The notes under the pieces: generated by a model | Told to the model about the DNA's origin: nothing | Seen by the model: only the letters and a program-made list of their open reading frames with translations | Databases searched by the model: none | Position numbers and translations under genes: made by a program | Assembly: GCA_035650275.1 (NCBI GenBank) | Contig: DASRHY010000040.1 | Coordinates: forward strand, 1 to 64,000 | DNA: 64,000 nucleotides | Direction of reading: 5' to 3' | Origin: DASRHY01 sp035650275 | GTDB lineage: Bacteria; Actinomycetota; Actinomycetes; Propionibacteriales; Kribbellaceae | Part shown: piece by piece, positions 1 to 8,659 of the stretch | Numbering within the stretch: position 1 is the stretch's first letter | Layout: each line of letters opens with the position of its first letter

Positions 1-121
1 GCTTGGTCCAGCGCGCGACCGCGGCGGCACTACCGAACTCCAGATCGTCCGGATGCGCCACCACCGCAAGCGCGGTCTCCCAGTCCTCCGACAACGGCTC
101 CAACGCCTCAGGTGTAGTCAC
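1..121 (-). CDS. PIG-L (LmbE-like) family deacetylase, N-terminal fragment
   Basis: A reading frame starts at GTG 121 and runs off the left edge, so only about 40 residues are visible. They contain VVAHPDDLEFGSAAA, the AHPDD(x)E zinc-binding signature of PIG-L/LmbE N-deacetylases. This family includes MshB and Mca of mycothiol metabolism and many sugar-amide deacetylases. The visible part cannot say which substrate is used. The downstream end lies outside the window. The 345-bp gap upstream carries inverted repeats and must also hold this gene's promoter. Confidence 0.8.
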   Translation of the reverse strand, partial: MTTPEALEPLSEDWETALAVVAHPDDLEFGSAAAVARWTK

Positions 122-188
122 GCCGCGAGCCTAACTCCGCCCGACAAGACTCCCTCGGACCCCGACGCCACAGCACACCCTCCGCCGA

Positions 189-272
189 CTGGACCCGAGC
201 GCCACCGCAGGGTGGGCCTCACTGGACCCGAGCGCCAGCGGGTGTCGGCGCTCGCTGGACGCGAATGTCAGG
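189..272 (+). repeat. 33-bp repeat cluster, left arm (variant B)
   Basis: Two full units (189-221 and 222-254) and a third partial unit (255-272) begin CTGGACCCGAGCGCCA or the close variant CTGGACGCGAATGTCA. The second unit continues into GGTGTCGGCGCTCG. The array is the inverted partner of 370-451: read on the minus strand, that cluster has the same start and the same 33-bp spacing. Together they could form a long imperfect hairpin beyond the 3' end of the lactone oxidase gene. The unit shares its GGCGTGTCG core and spacing with the repeats at 42189 and 56235. Confidence 0.8.
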
Positions 273-369
273 GCGGGCCGACGGCGTGCGGATCCCAAAA
301 GCTACCTGAGCCAGATAGCGCTCACAGGGTCGCGCAGAAGATCAGGTCGCTCGGGAAGATGACGGCCTC

Positions 370-451
370 CTGGCATTCGGGTCAACCGGTCACGACACGC
401 CTTGGCATTCGGGTCCAGCGAGCGCCGACACGCCTTGGCATTCGGGTCCAG
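370..451 (-). repeat. 33-bp repeat cluster, right arm (variant B)
   Basis: On the minus strand two units (451-419 and 418-386) each begin CTGGACCCGAATGCCA and continue AGGCGTGTCG. A shorter degenerate unit follows (385-370). The first 26 bases of the two full units are identical. The array ends 16 bp from the stop codon of the lactone oxidase gene at 467 and is inverted relative to 189-272. A terminator or REP-like hairpin is the simplest reading. Confidence 0.8.
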
Positions 452-466
452 TCGGCAGTCCGGAGG

Positions 467-1765
467 TCAGGGGCCGAAGACCTGGGCGGTGTAGGGGTTG
501 GCGAACGAGCGGGCGGGGTCGAGGCGGTCGCGGACGGCGAGGAAGTCGTCGTACCGGGGGTAGCGGGCGCGGAGCTGGTCGGGGCCGAGGGTGTGCAGCT
601 TGCCCCAGTGCGGCCGGCCGCCGACGGACAACGCGATCTGCTCGAAGGCGTCGAAGTACCGGCGGTGTTCCAGCCGGTGGTACTGGTGCACCGCGACATA
701 CGCGGTGTCCCGGCCATACGCCGTGGACAGCCAGATGTCGTCCGCGGCCGCGACCCGCACCTCGATCGGGAACGGCAGGTGCTCGCCGCTGCGCGAGATC
801 CAGGACCGCAGCTCACGGATCACACCGACGACCTGCTCCCGCGGCACGGCGTACTCGCTCTCCCGGAACACCACGTCGCGCTGCGAGCAGAACACCTTGT
901 ACGACGCGTCGGTGTACTCGCGTGCGGACAGCGCCCGGGCGGCGATCCGGTTCACCCGCAGAGCCAGTGACGGGCGCCACGCGGTGACGCGGTTCGTGAG
1001 CCCGAAGACGCGGTTCGACAGCAGCTCGTCGTCCACCCAGCCGCGGACCGCGGGCGCCGGGCTGGCCGGGGTCCCGTCCGGTACCCGGTTGTTCCGCTTG
1101 GTCAGCGCCACCTCGGTGTGCGGGAACCAGTGGAACTCGAAGTGGTCGTTGCCCTCGGCAAGCTCGTCGAACCCGTCCAGGGTGTCGTCCATCGGAATCG
1201 GACCCTCCTGCGCGCGAAGCAGGAACGCCGGTACGCACTGCAGGGTCACCGAGGCCAGTACGCCGAGTGCGCCGACCGAGATCCGGGCCGCGTCGAACAC
1301 GTCCGCGTTCTCGTCCGCCGAGCAGCTCAGTACCGAGCCGTCCGCGGTCACCAGGTCCAGCCCGGCCACCTGGGTGGCGAGACCACCGAGCCGTGCGCCG
1401 GTGCCGTGCGTCCCGGTGGAGATCGCACCGGCGAGGGTCTGCTTGTCGATGTCGCCCAGGTTCGCCATCGCGAGATCGGCGGCGGCCAGGCCCAGGCTCA
1501 GCTTCGCCAGGCCGATGCCGGCGCCGACCGTGACCCGGCCGGAGGCGGCGTCCAGCGCCGTGATCGAGGCGAGCCCGTCGAGCCGTACCGCGACCTGCTC
1601 GGCGACCGCGGCACCGGTGAACGAGTGCCCGGCGCCGACGGCCTTCAGCCGCCTCCCCTGCTCGGTGGCCGCCTTCACCGCGGCCGCCAGCTCATCCACC
1701 GACCGCGGCGTCAGCACCCGCTCCGGCGCGGCGGACTCGGTCCCGGCCCAGTTCCGCCAGCTCAT
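467..1765 (-). CDS. FAD-linked sugar-1,4-lactone oxidase (D-arabinono/L-gulonolactone oxidase type)
   Basis: The 432-residue protein has an N-terminal PCMH-type FAD-binding domain (about 10-180). The motif GAGHSF at 44-49 contains His47, which aligns with the His that binds FAD covalently in alditol and aldonolactone oxidases. The C-terminal ALO domain carries HWGKLHTLG near residue 390, and the protein ends in the family-typical PYTAQVFG. The reaction would be oxidation of a sugar lactone or alditol with oxygen or another acceptor; the exact substrate is not determined. It overlaps the upstream PLP-enzyme gene by 4 bp (ATGA), so the two are translated as a coupled pair. Confidence 0.85.
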   Translation of the reverse strand: MSWRNWAGTESAAPERVLTPRSVDELAAAVKAATEQGRRLKAVGAGHSFTGAAVAEQVAVRLDGLASITALDAASGRVTVGAGIGLAKLSLGLAAADLAMANLGDIDKQTLAGAISTGTHGTGARLGGLATQVAGLDLVTADGSVLSCSADENADVFDAARISVGALGVLASVTLQCVPAFLLRAQEGPIPMDDTLDGFDELAEGNDHFEFHWFPHTEVALTKRNNRVPDGTPASPAPAVRGWVDDELLSNRVFGLTNRVTAWRPSLALRVNRIAARALSAREYTDASYKVFCSQRDVVFRESEYAVPREQVVGVIRELRSWISRSGEHLPFPIEVRVAAADDIWLSTAYGRDTAYVAVHQYHRLEHRRYFDAFEQIALSVGGRPHWGKLHTLGPDQLRARYPRYDDFLAVRDRLDPARSFANPYTAQVFGP

Positions 1766-2919
1766 CCGAACGCCTTCCCCTCGCCCCGGTACGTCGGCAC
1801 GGCGCGGACCGTCTCGTCCCCCCGCTCACCGTCGACCAGGTGCAGCAGATCGAACCGCTCGCACAGCTCGCCGGCCTTGGCGTACCGCATCCAGACCCGG
1901 TCGCCGACCCGGAGCCGGTCCGCGGCCGCCCCGCGCAGCGGTGTCTGCACCTCGCCGGCACCTTCGGGACCGAGCAGCTTGAGCCCGGCCGGGTACGCCA
2001 CGCTCGGCAGCCGCGACCGCTTCGCCGGACCGGACGCGACGAACCCGCCGCCGAACACGGTGGCGATCCGCCGCGCGGGGCGTCGTACCACCGGGACCGC
2101 GTACGCCACCGCGGGCTCGGGCCGGAACGCGTCGTACCGGTCGAACAGCGTCGGGCCGAACAGCCCGGAGCCGGCGGTCACCTCGGTGACGGTGGGGTCG
2201 GCGCTGCTCAGCTCGAGGCTGCCGGTGCCGCCGCTGTTCACCAGCGTGATCGGCGCGATCTGCTTGACCGCGTCGGCGACCGCGCCACGCCGGTCGGCGA
2301 GCTCGGCCGCGGACCGCCGCTTCACCCAGCGCACCGCTGGTGAGGTGTCCGGCAGTCCGGCGATCTGCGCCTCGTAGAACATCAGCCCGACCAGCTCGAA
2401 CGCCGGGTCCGCGGCCACCGTCCGTGCCAGCGCCACCGCCTGTTCCGGGGTGCGCAGCGGCGAGCGTCGTACGCCCAGGTGCTGGCCGAACAGCCGCAGC
2501 GAAGCGTCCACATCCAGGCAGACCTGCAACCGGGCGCCGGTCGCGCGCGCAAGGTCGAGCTGGGCCGGGTCGTCGACCATCAGCGTGATCCGCCCCGCGA
2601 GGTCCGGGTCGGCGGCCAGCTCGCGCAATGCCGCGCGGTGCACGGTCGGGTAACCCATCAGCACGTCCTCGACCCCGTGGCGTACCAGCCAGATCGCCTC
2701 CGGCAGCGCATAGCTCATCACGCCGTGGAAGCCCTCGATCGCCAGCGCCTCGTCCAGCAGCGCGCGGCAGCGGACAGACTTGGCGGCGACCCGGACCGGC
2801 GTACCGCCCGCGCGACGGACGAGGTCGGCCGCGTTCCGCCGGAACGCGGCCAGGTCCACTGCCGCGTACGGCGGTTCCAGCCCTGCGGTCAGCTCGCCGA
2901 GCCGCACGAAGTCAGCCAC
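1762..2919 (-). CDS. Fold-type III PLP enzyme, amino acid deaminase/aldolase (D-threonine aldolase-like)
   Basis: This 385-residue protein starts at GTG 2919. An alanine-racemase-like N-terminal TIM barrel places the predicted PLP-binding lysine in VAAKSVRC (Lys47). The C-terminal beta domain resembles D-threonine/D-serine aldolase-dehydratases (the DSD1-like domain, which binds a divalent metal). A retro-aldol or deamination of a D-amino acid is the expected chemistry. The gene is first of a coupled pair with the lactone oxidase; the pairing suggests a shared catabolic route for a sugar-derived or hydroxy-amino compound. Substrate unknown. Confidence 0.8.
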   Translation of the reverse strand: MADFVRLGELTAGLEPPYAAVDLAAFRRNAADLVRRAGGTPVRVAAKSVRCRALLDEALAIEGFHGVMSYALPEAIWLVRHGVEDVLMGYPTVHRAALRELAADPDLAGRITLMVDDPAQLDLARATGARLQVCLDVDASLRLFGQHLGVRRSPLRTPEQAVALARTVAADPAFELVGLMFYEAQIAGLPDTSPAVRWVKRRSAAELADRRGAVADAVKQIAPITLVNSGGTGSLELSSADPTVTEVTAGSGLFGPTLFDRYDAFRPEPAVAYAVPVVRRPARRIATVFGGGFVASGPAKRSRLPSVAYPAGLKLLGPEGAGEVQTPLRGAAADRLRVGDRVWMRYAKAGELCERFDLLHLVDGERGDETVRAVPTYRGEGKAFG

Positions 2920-2964
2920 GAGCCGAGTGTAGAACGATGGTTTACTGAAAGGTAGTGCAGCTTT

Positions 2965-3342
2965 TCAGTCGTCGTCGTCCTCGAGCCCGACCAGCCATGC
3001 CTTGGCGTCGCGGACGTCGTCGGTCTCGAAGACCTTGACCTTGCCGGGCATCAGCCAGCCGAACGCCTTCACGCTGTGCTCCAGCCAGTCGGCGTCCGAC
3101 ACGATCGCGATTCTCTTCCACCCCTTGAGGTGACCCGCCCAGAGTTTCGTGTCGGCCCAGACGGCGCCCGGCGCATAGGACTCGTAGTCCTCGCCGAGCA
3201 CATAGAGCAGCCGGACATCGCCGCGCTCGAGCGCCGCGCCGACCGCGGGGACGAGCACGTCGCGATAGTCGTCCTCGGTCACCTTCCCGACGGCCTCCAG
3301 GCCGATCGTCCCGGGTGGCATGTTGTCGATGACCTTGATCAA
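2965..3342 (-). CDS. SpoIIAA-like (STAS/SEC14 fold) protein
   Basis: The 125-residue soluble protein fits the SpoIIAA-like family of small STAS/SEC14-fold proteins, with a central YVLGEDYESY...WADTKLWAGHLKGW segment and an acidic tail. The start is TTG 3342, chosen because a strong GGAGGG ribosome site lies about 6 nt upstream and no better start is available. It begins 28 bp after the stop of the universal stress protein gene and is probably cotranscribed with it. The family often occurs near stress proteins; the biochemical role is unknown. Confidence 0.75.
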   Translation of the reverse strand: MIKVIDNMPPGTIGLEAVGKVTEDDYRDVLVPAVGAALERGDVRLLYVLGEDYESYAPGAVWADTKLWAGHLKGWKRIAIVSDADWLEHSVKAFGWLMPGKVKVFETDDVRDAKAWLVGLEDDDD

Positions 3343-3370
3343 CTCGTCCCTCCTCGGATAGAAGCCGCCG

Positions 3371-4267
3371 TCATTGCGCTCTGACGACAGCGACCGGACA
3401 GGCGGACTGATGCAGGACCGAGCGGCTCACCGAACCGAGAAAGAACTCGCGCATCGTGCCGACGCCCCGGGCGCCGACCACGACGAGGCCCGAGACGCGG
3501 GAGATGTCCTCGAGTGCGAGCGCGGGCGCGGCGATCGGTGCCTCGGCCTCGACGACCAGGTCTGGCCAGGTAGCGCGGGCCCTCGCCGCGGCGCTGTCCG
3601 CGGCGACACGGGCCGCCTCTGAGAGCGCATCGGACATCTCGACCCAGTCGTCCGCCGGTACGGTCTGCCATGTCTCGTCCGCCCAGGCCGCCTGTGGCAT
3701 CACCCACGCGCACACCACCCGGAGCGGTACCTTTCGCTGTGCGGCCGCCGCGGCGGCGAACAGCAGGGCCGGTTCCGACTCGGACGTGCCGTCCACGCCG
3801 ACCGCCACCTGGCGGCCCTCGGCTTCCTCCACGGCACCGCGGACGACGACCACGGGGCACTGCGCATGCTCGGCCACCGCCATCGACACCGAGCCGAGCA
3901 GTGCCGAGGTCAACGTCCCGTGCCCTCGGTGCCCGACCACGACCATGCTCGCCTGTGAGGACGCCTCGAGCAGCGCCGCCGCTGCTCGGTCGGCGACCAC
4001 CGCGGAGTCGATGTCCGACTCGGGCAGCCGCCGGGCGGCGATCTCCCGGGCCTGTTTCGAGCGTTCGTCCGCGCGCGTCCCGAGGGTCCGCGGCATCAGC
4101 GGCATCGACGTGGATCCCGCCGACGAGGGCATACCCGGATGGTGGGTGGCGGTGATGATCCGCAGGCGTTCACCGCGGCGGGCGGCCTCGGCCGCGGCCC
4201 ATTCCACCGCGGTGGTCGCGGTGCTCGACCCGTCGAAACCGACGGTCACCGGTAAGGATGGCGTCAC
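3371..4267 (-). CDS. Tandem-domain universal stress protein (UspA family)
   Basis: 298 residues form two Usp domains (about 1-145 and 150-298). Each has the ATP-binding G-x2-G-x9-G-S signature: GHRGHGTLTSALLGS in the first and GARGVGTMREFFLGS in the second. This is the arrangement of the ATP-binding, DosR-type actinobacterial USPs, which respond to hypoxia or stationary phase. It starts at GTG 4267 with an AAGGCGGG site upstream. The SpoIIAA-like gene follows 28 bp downstream. No DosR box was identified by eye in the 87-bp upstream gap. Confidence 0.9.
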   Translation of the reverse strand: MTPSLPVTVGFDGSSTATTAVEWAAAEAARRGERLRIITATHHPGMPSSAGSTSMPLMPRTLGTRADERSKQAREIAARRLPESDIDSAVVADRAAAALLEASSQASMVVVGHRGHGTLTSALLGSVSMAVAEHAQCPVVVVRGAVEEAEGRQVAVGVDGTSESEPALLFAAAAAAQRKVPLRVVCAWVMPQAAWADETWQTVPADDWVEMSDALSEAARVAADSAAARARATWPDLVVEAEAPIAAPALALEDISRVSGLVVVGARGVGTMREFFLGSVSRSVLHQSACPVAVVRAQ

Positions 4268-4354
4268 CTGGTCCCGCCTTTCGCCAAGACTCCGACCGCA
4301 GAGGCTCCATTCTGATCGCCCGGCCCGCCCGGCGGCCTCATCCCGGCCGGATGG

Positions 4355-5110
4355 TCAGCGGTTGATGGTGGCTGCCAGCCGCGGGGCGGTCGAACGGGTC
4401 CAGGGGACGTCGCCTGCCGGGTCGGTGGTCGAGCTGGCCAGCAGGGCGACGGTGGCCCCGCGGACGGCGGAGACCTCGGTGAAGGACTCCGCGCCGGTGT
4501 ACTTGCGGACCGCCGAGGCGGCCTCCGCGGTGCGCCACAGCGGCTGCACGCTGAGGCCCTGCGCGGCGCCGGACGCTCCGCAGGCGGCCATCCGGACCTG
4601 GTAGCCGGAGAAGTACGATGCGGCCTGCCCGGCGGAGCCGAACCGCAGCACCAGCACCTGGGCGGGTCCGCCACGCGGGTTGCGGTAGCTGCCCTGCAGC
4701 GCGTACCGCGGTACCGGCAGCGCGGTGTCAGGCAGCGGTCTCGCGCAACCGATCGGGAGCGCCTCGTACGCCGCCTGGTGTGGGTCGCGGCGCCGGGTCC
4801 AGGTGCCGTTGCCGAGGAAGCCGGCCTCGGCGCCACCCGGGTCGGCGTACACCTTCCAGCCCCGGCCGAGCACCGCCGGCGCGGGCACGTTCTTGCTGCC
4901 GAGGGGTCCGGCCGACGCGGGCGGTGGTGCGGTCGCCGGCTCCGGGGTCTCGGGCGGCTGCCCGGCGTCGGTCGGGGTGACCGGCCCGGCGGACGCGGCA
5001 GCCGTGGACGGATCCGCGGTCACCGACGGCGAGGCGGCGGGCGGGTCGTCCGCACACCCGGCGAACGTGGTCAGTGCCAGTGCGACGCCGGCCGCGAGCG
5101 CGAGCCTCAC
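4355..5110 (-). CDS. Secreted lipoprotein of unknown function
   Basis: The start is placed at GTG 5110, giving 251 residues. It overlaps the stop of the upstream peptidase gene in a GTGA coupling and gives a proper signal peptide: VRLALAAGVALALTTFAGC, with lipobox TFAGC and lipidated Cys19. The longer ATG 5158 frame lies inside the peptidase gene and gives no signal. After the Cys comes a Pro/Ala/Ser/Thr-rich linker (about 20-80) and a roughly 165-residue Cys-containing globular domain. The fold resembles secreted sensor-type domains of actinobacteria, but I do not recognise a named family. Probably acts at the envelope with the coupled peptidase. Confidence 0.75.
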   Translation of the reverse strand: MRLALAAGVALALTTFAGCADDPPAASPSVTADPSTAAASAGPVTPTDAGQPPETPEPATAPPPASAGPLGSKNVPAPAVLGRGWKVYADPGGAEAGFLGNGTWTRRRDPHQAAYEALPIGCARPLPDTALPVPRYALQGSYRNPRGGPAQVLVLRFGSAGQAASYFSGYQVRMAACGASGAAQGLSVQPLWRTAEAASAVRKYTGAESFTEVSAVRGATVALLASSTTDPAGDVPWTRSTAPRLAATINR

Positions 5111-6504
5111 CGCGGCTGGAAGTGCTGGTAGTCCGGGTTCCGCCACGTCGCACCCCACAGGTAGCCGCGGCCGTTCAGCGCCCGCGTCGGCGTGCTGCCG
5201 CTGAACAGCATGCCGGTGCGGACGATCGAGCGGTCCCGGTAGGACAGACCGTTGCTCGGGTACCAGACACCGTTCACCGCCAGGTACGGGTTCTCGACGG
5301 TGTTGATGTCGATCGCGTAACCGTACGAGTGCGGGGACAGCGCGTACGGGTTGCCGGTCACCGTGCGGCAGTTGAACGCCGAGGTGTTGTCGGCCTCCAT
5401 CGAGCGGATGTCGCTACCGCCGTACACGTCGACCCGGTGCATGCCGCGGACGATGAACCGGTTGATGATCGAGGCGTTCCAGACCGCGATCTGGTCCTGC
5501 ACCGCGTTATCGCGCAGGATCAGCTCACCGCGGTGCAGCCGCTTGTCGAAACCCCAGTGGGTGAGTGTCAGCCGGCGCAGGTTCGACGGCCCGACCGGGC
5601 AGCCGGAACGGTACGTGTGCGGGATGTCGGCGGCGGACACCGCGAACACCCTCGGCCAGAGGTAGGCCTTGACGTCGAAGGTCGCGGAGCCCGAGTACTC
5701 GATCGCGGACGACGGCGACTCGAAGGTCCGGGCCCGCACCGTCCAGCGTTTCGGGAAGTTGTCCGGCACGCGGATCCGGAACACCCCGGCGCTGTCCACG
5801 GTGCCGAGCCGCAGCCCGCGCCAGCCGGTGCCGTACCGGTACTCCAGCATCACCTGGCGGCCGGGCTCCGCGGGAGTGACCCGGCCGGTCATGGTGACGC
5901 CGGTCAGCGCGGTGTACGCCGACGCCGGCCGGTTCAGCGTGATGGTGCGGTTCTTCACCGAGATGCTGCGCAGCCCGGACTGGACCGGGTCCGTCGGCTT
6001 CGCGCCGAGCACCGCCTTCACCGTCCAGGTGGCGGGCGACGGCGGCCGCACGGTGACCGCGAACTCGCCCTGGTTCGCCTTGACGTAGCCGATCCGCGTC
6101 CAGCCGGTGGAGATCAGCCGCCACAGCGACACCGACCAGGACGCCTGGTTGCTGAGCCGGCCGGACAGCCGGACCGGCCGGTCCTCCCACTGGGACTGCG
6201 GGCTCGGCGCGTCCAGCGTGAGGACGACGGCAGCCGCGCTGGTCCGCGGCGGCACCGAGGACACCGGCGGCACGGTCGGCGAGACGGTCGGGGTCGGGGT
6301 CGTGGTCGGCGTCGTGGTCGGGGTCGTGGTCGGGGTCACGCTCGGCGTCGGGTCCGAGGGCGACTCGGTCGGTGAGCCGGTCGGCGAGATGCCGGCCGGC
6401 GATGGCGGGGTCTCCGAAGGACTCCCGGGCGGGGCCGCGGCCGAGGTGGTCGTGGTCGCGAGTGCCACCACGGTGGTCAGTGTGCCGATCATCGCGCGGA
6501 TCAC
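5107..6504 (-). CDS. Secreted M15-type peptidase (D-Ala-D-Ala carboxypeptidase-like)
   Basis: The C-terminal catalytic domain has SPHSYGYAIDIN, with the His and Asp zinc ligands, and ends in YQHFQPR, whose His461 is the likely third ligand. This matches the peptidase M15 (VanY/endolysin-like) fold that cleaves peptidoglycan stem peptides. The N-terminus carries a signal peptide (MIGTLTTVVALATTTTSAAA), a Thr/Pro repeat linker (about 25-90), and a domain resembling bacterial Ig/adhesion folds. GTG 6504 was chosen over ATG 6534 because AGGA lies 9 nt upstream and the signal peptide then starts correctly. It is translationally coupled to the lipoprotein downstream. Confidence 0.8.
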   Translation of the reverse strand: MIRAMIGTLTTVVALATTTTSAAAPPGSPSETPPSPAGISPTGSPTESPSDPTPSVTPTTTPTTTPTTTPTPTVSPTVPPVSSVPPRTSAAAVVLTLDAPSPQSQWEDRPVRLSGRLSNQASWSVSLWRLISTGWTRIGYVKANQGEFAVTVRPPSPATWTVKAVLGAKPTDPVQSGLRSISVKNRTITLNRPASAYTALTGVTMTGRVTPAEPGRQVMLEYRYGTGWRGLRLGTVDSAGVFRIRVPDNFPKRWTVRARTFESPSSAIEYSGSATFDVKAYLWPRVFAVSAADIPHTYRSGCPVGPSNLRRLTLTHWGFDKRLHRGELILRDNAVQDQIAVWNASIINRFIVRGMHRVDVYGGSDIRSMEADNTSAFNCRTVTGNPYALSPHSYGYAIDINTVENPYLAVNGVWYPSNGLSYRDRSIVRTGMLFSGSTPTRALNGRGYLWGATWRNPDYQHFQPR

Positions 6505-6576
6505 GCAGCCGGTTCCTCTCCCCTGGCGGAGCATCCTCGCTCCGATCGTCTCAGCCGTCTACAACCCAAGACGCCG

Positions 6577-7698
6577 TTAGCCTCGATGAAGTTGCGCGAG
6601 CCGGGAAACTGCCGCGTCGATACGTTCGTCACTCGCAGTGAGCGCGACCCGGATGTGCCGGGCCCCTTCCGATCCGTAGAAGGTCCCCGGCGCGACCACG
6701 ATGCCGTCGTCGGCGAGCGCCCCGACCGAACCGTACGCGTCGTATGACGGGTGTGTGGCCCACAGGTACAGCGAACCCTCCGAATGCTCGATCCGCCAGC
6801 CCGCCTGCTCCAGCGCGGGGCGCAGCACGTCGCGGCGACGGGCGTACCGGGCCCGCTGCTCGTCGACGTGCGTGTCGTCTGCGTACGCCGCGGCCATCGC
6901 GGCCTGCATCGGGGTCGGCACCATCAGCCCGGCATGCCGGCGTACCGCGAGCAGCTCGCCGACCACCCGGGCGTCGCCGCTCACGAACCCGGTCCGGTAG
7001 CCGGCCATGTTGGACCGCTTGGACAGCGAGTGCACCGCGAGCAGGTTGTCGAAGCTGCCGCCGCAGACGTCCGGATGCAGCACCGACACCGGTGCTGTGT
7101 CCCAGCCGAACTCGACGTAGCACTCGTCGCTGACCAGCAGCACGTCCCCGGCCCGCGCCCACTCGACCACCGCCCGGAGCTCGTCGGCGCCGAGCGTCTG
7201 GCCGCTGGGGTTGCGCGGCGAGTTCAGGTAAGCGATCCGCACCGCCGACGCGTCGTACGACGCCACGTCGTCGCAGGGCACCGTCGTCGCCCGGGCCAGC
7301 GCGGCGCCGGCCTCGTAGGTCGGGTACGCGAGCTCCGGGATCAGCACCGTGTCGCCACGCCCGACGCCGAGCAGCGTCGGAAGGAGCATGATCAGCTCCT
7401 TGCTGCCGATCACCGGCAGCACCTGGGTCCGCGGATCGACCCCGGTCACGCCGAGCCGCCGGGCCATCCAGCCCGCGGCCGCCTCCCGCATCTGCGTGGT
7501 TCCGATCGTGGTCGGGTACGCCGGGGCGTCCGAGCCGGCCGCCAGCGCGTCGCGGATCAGCGCCGGGACCGGGTCGGCGGGACTGCCGATCGACAGGTCC
7601 ACGATGCCGTCCGGGTGGCCGGCCGCCTTCTCCTTGTACGGCGCGAGCTTGTCCCAGGGGAAGTCCGGCAGCGTGGCCGAGATCGGGGCGTGGATCAC
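6577..7698 (-). CDS. dapC: Succinyldiaminopimelate transaminase
   Basis: This fold-type I PLP aminotransferase of 373 residues closely follows actinobacterial DapC. The N-terminus LPDFPWDKLAPYKEKA...HPDGIVDLSIGSP matches the mycobacterial pattern, and PLP Lys sits in HSLSKRSNMAGYRTGF. It would convert N-succinyl-2-amino-6-oxopimelate to N-succinyl-LL-diaminopimelate with glutamate, in lysine and peptidoglycan synthesis in the cytoplasm. The start GTG 7698 overlaps the stop of the upstream hydrolase gene (GTGA), so the two are coupled. In many relatives a ferredoxin gene precedes dapC; here the hydrolase does. Confidence 0.85.
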   Translation of the reverse strand: MIHAPISATLPDFPWDKLAPYKEKAAGHPDGIVDLSIGSPADPVPALIRDALAAGSDAPAYPTTIGTTQMREAAAGWMARRLGVTGVDPRTQVLPVIGSKELIMLLPTLLGVGRGDTVLIPELAYPTYEAGAALARATTVPCDDVASYDASAVRIAYLNSPRNPSGQTLGADELRAVVEWARAGDVLLVSDECYVEFGWDTAPVSVLHPDVCGGSFDNLLAVHSLSKRSNMAGYRTGFVSGDARVVGELLAVRRHAGLMVPTPMQAAMAAAYADDTHVDEQRARYARRRDVLRPALEQAGWRIEHSEGSLYLWATHPSYDAYGSVGALADDGIVVAPGTFYGSEGARHIRVALTASDERIDAAVSRLAQLHRG

Positions 7699-8630
7699 CC
7701 GGCCATTCTGTCCTGCTCGTGATCGGCGGCTGCGGGCCGGGCCAGGTAGTCGGTCACCTCGGCGACCAGCACCGGGTGCCAGAGCACCTGCCGGTGGCCG
7801 AGCCCGTCGGTGCTGCGCAGGACGGCGTCCGGCCAGCCCTCGGTGATCGTCACCGAGCCGGAGTGCGGGGTCTCCTGGTCGTCCCGGTCGTGGATCGCGA
7901 GCAGCGGCGGCAGCGTGCCCTCGGTGGCGAGCAGGTCAGCGCCGATCCCGCTGACGTCGAAGTGCTGGATCGGTACGCCGATCCGCCGGACGAACCGCTC
8001 GAGCAGCCGGCGCCGGATCCGCGGGCCGAAGCCGAGCATCCGGGCGAACACGTCGACGCTGTCGTCGAAGCTGTTCGCGGCGGCGACGAAGACCAGCCGG
8101 CCGGGCTCGAACCCCTCGCGCATCGCGTGCGCCGTCGCCGCCGCGCCGATCGAGTGCGCCACCACCGCGTGGGCCGGGCCGAACCGGCGTACGACGGTGT
8201 GCAGCACGTCGGCCATCTCCAGCAGGGTGGTACTGCGCGGACCGTGCCGGCCGGGATCGGACACGCCGTGGCTGAGCGCGTCGTACGTGATGACCCGGAA
8301 TCCGGCGCCGACCAGCGGTGGCACATACGCCGCGAGCTGCAGGCCCCAGCCGCCCCAGCCGTGCACCAGGTACACCGGCGGGCCGCTGCCCCAGGCAAAG
8401 CCGCGCACGTCGTGTCCCTCGTGGTCCACGACGAACGACTCCCCCGGCGGCAGGTCGACCCGGGCGCGCCGGGCCCGGGCCGGGACCGCGGGCAGGGTGA
8501 ACCAGAGCCGCTCGGCCCAGCGCGCACCGAGTGGGGGCGCGACCCGCTCCAGGACGCCGAACGCGGTCTGGACCGCACGCTGCCGCCTCGCAAAACTAGT
8601 GCGAACGGTCGTGCTTTTCTGTGACGACAT
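7695..8630 (-). CDS. Alpha/beta hydrolase
   Basis: 311 residues with the oxyanion motif VHGWGGWG and a nucleophile elbow HSIGAA (serine flanked by His-Ser-Ile-Gly). The acid is probably in AIHDRDD and the catalytic His in DGLGHRQVLWHP near the C-terminus. Substrate unknown. ATG 8630 has AGGAG 8 nt upstream. Codons 4-10 contain a 16-bp sequence that also occurs in front of the neighbouring TetR gene, suggesting an operator within the coding start. dapC follows in a 4-bp overlap. Confidence 0.8.
   Translation of the reverse strand: MSSQKSTTVRTSFARRQRAVQTAFGVLERVAPPLGARWAERLWFTLPAVPARARRARVDLPPGESFVVDHEGHDVRGFAWGSGPPVYLVHGWGGWGLQLAAYVPPLVGAGFRVITYDALSHGVSDPGRHGPRSTTLLEMADVLHTVVRRFGPAHAVVAHSIGAAATAHAMREGFEPGRLVFVAAANSFDDSVDVFARMLGFGPRIRRRLLERFVRRIGVPIQHFDVSGIGADLLATEGTLPPLLAIHDRDDQETPHSGSVTITEGWPDAVLRSTDGLGHRQVLWHPVLVAEVTDYLARPAAADHEQDRMAG
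8601..8618. promoter_or_regulatory. Candidate TetR operator inside the hydrolase start
   Basis: The sequence GAACGGTCGTGCTTTT (8603-8618) is identical to one in the promoter of the adjacent tetR gene (9280-9295, opposite orientation). It contains the half-site GACCG on the complementary strand. It lies within codons 4-10 of the alpha/beta hydrolase gene, so binding there would block transcription elongation or translation-coupled expression. Assigned by shared sequence only. Confidence 0.45.
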
Positions 8631-8659
8631 CGGTACTCCTCGGACGCAGGGATGGTAGG

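Larger units (their letters stand above)
122..466. other. Intergenic region with repeat clusters, no gene
   Basis: No reading frame here has actinobacterial codon bias and a plausible start. The stretch separates the stop of the lactone oxidase (467) from the start of the PIG-L gene (121). It is filled by two oppositely oriented clusters of a 33-bp repeat at 189-272 and 370-451, with about 97 bp between them. The remaining sequence probably contains the PIG-L promoter, but I cannot pick out convincing -35 and -10 boxes. Confidence 0.7.

Noticed and set aside
6279..6350. GTCGGGGTCGTG-type tandem repeats
   Set aside because: They encode the Thr/Pro linker of the secreted peptidase and need no separate explanation.
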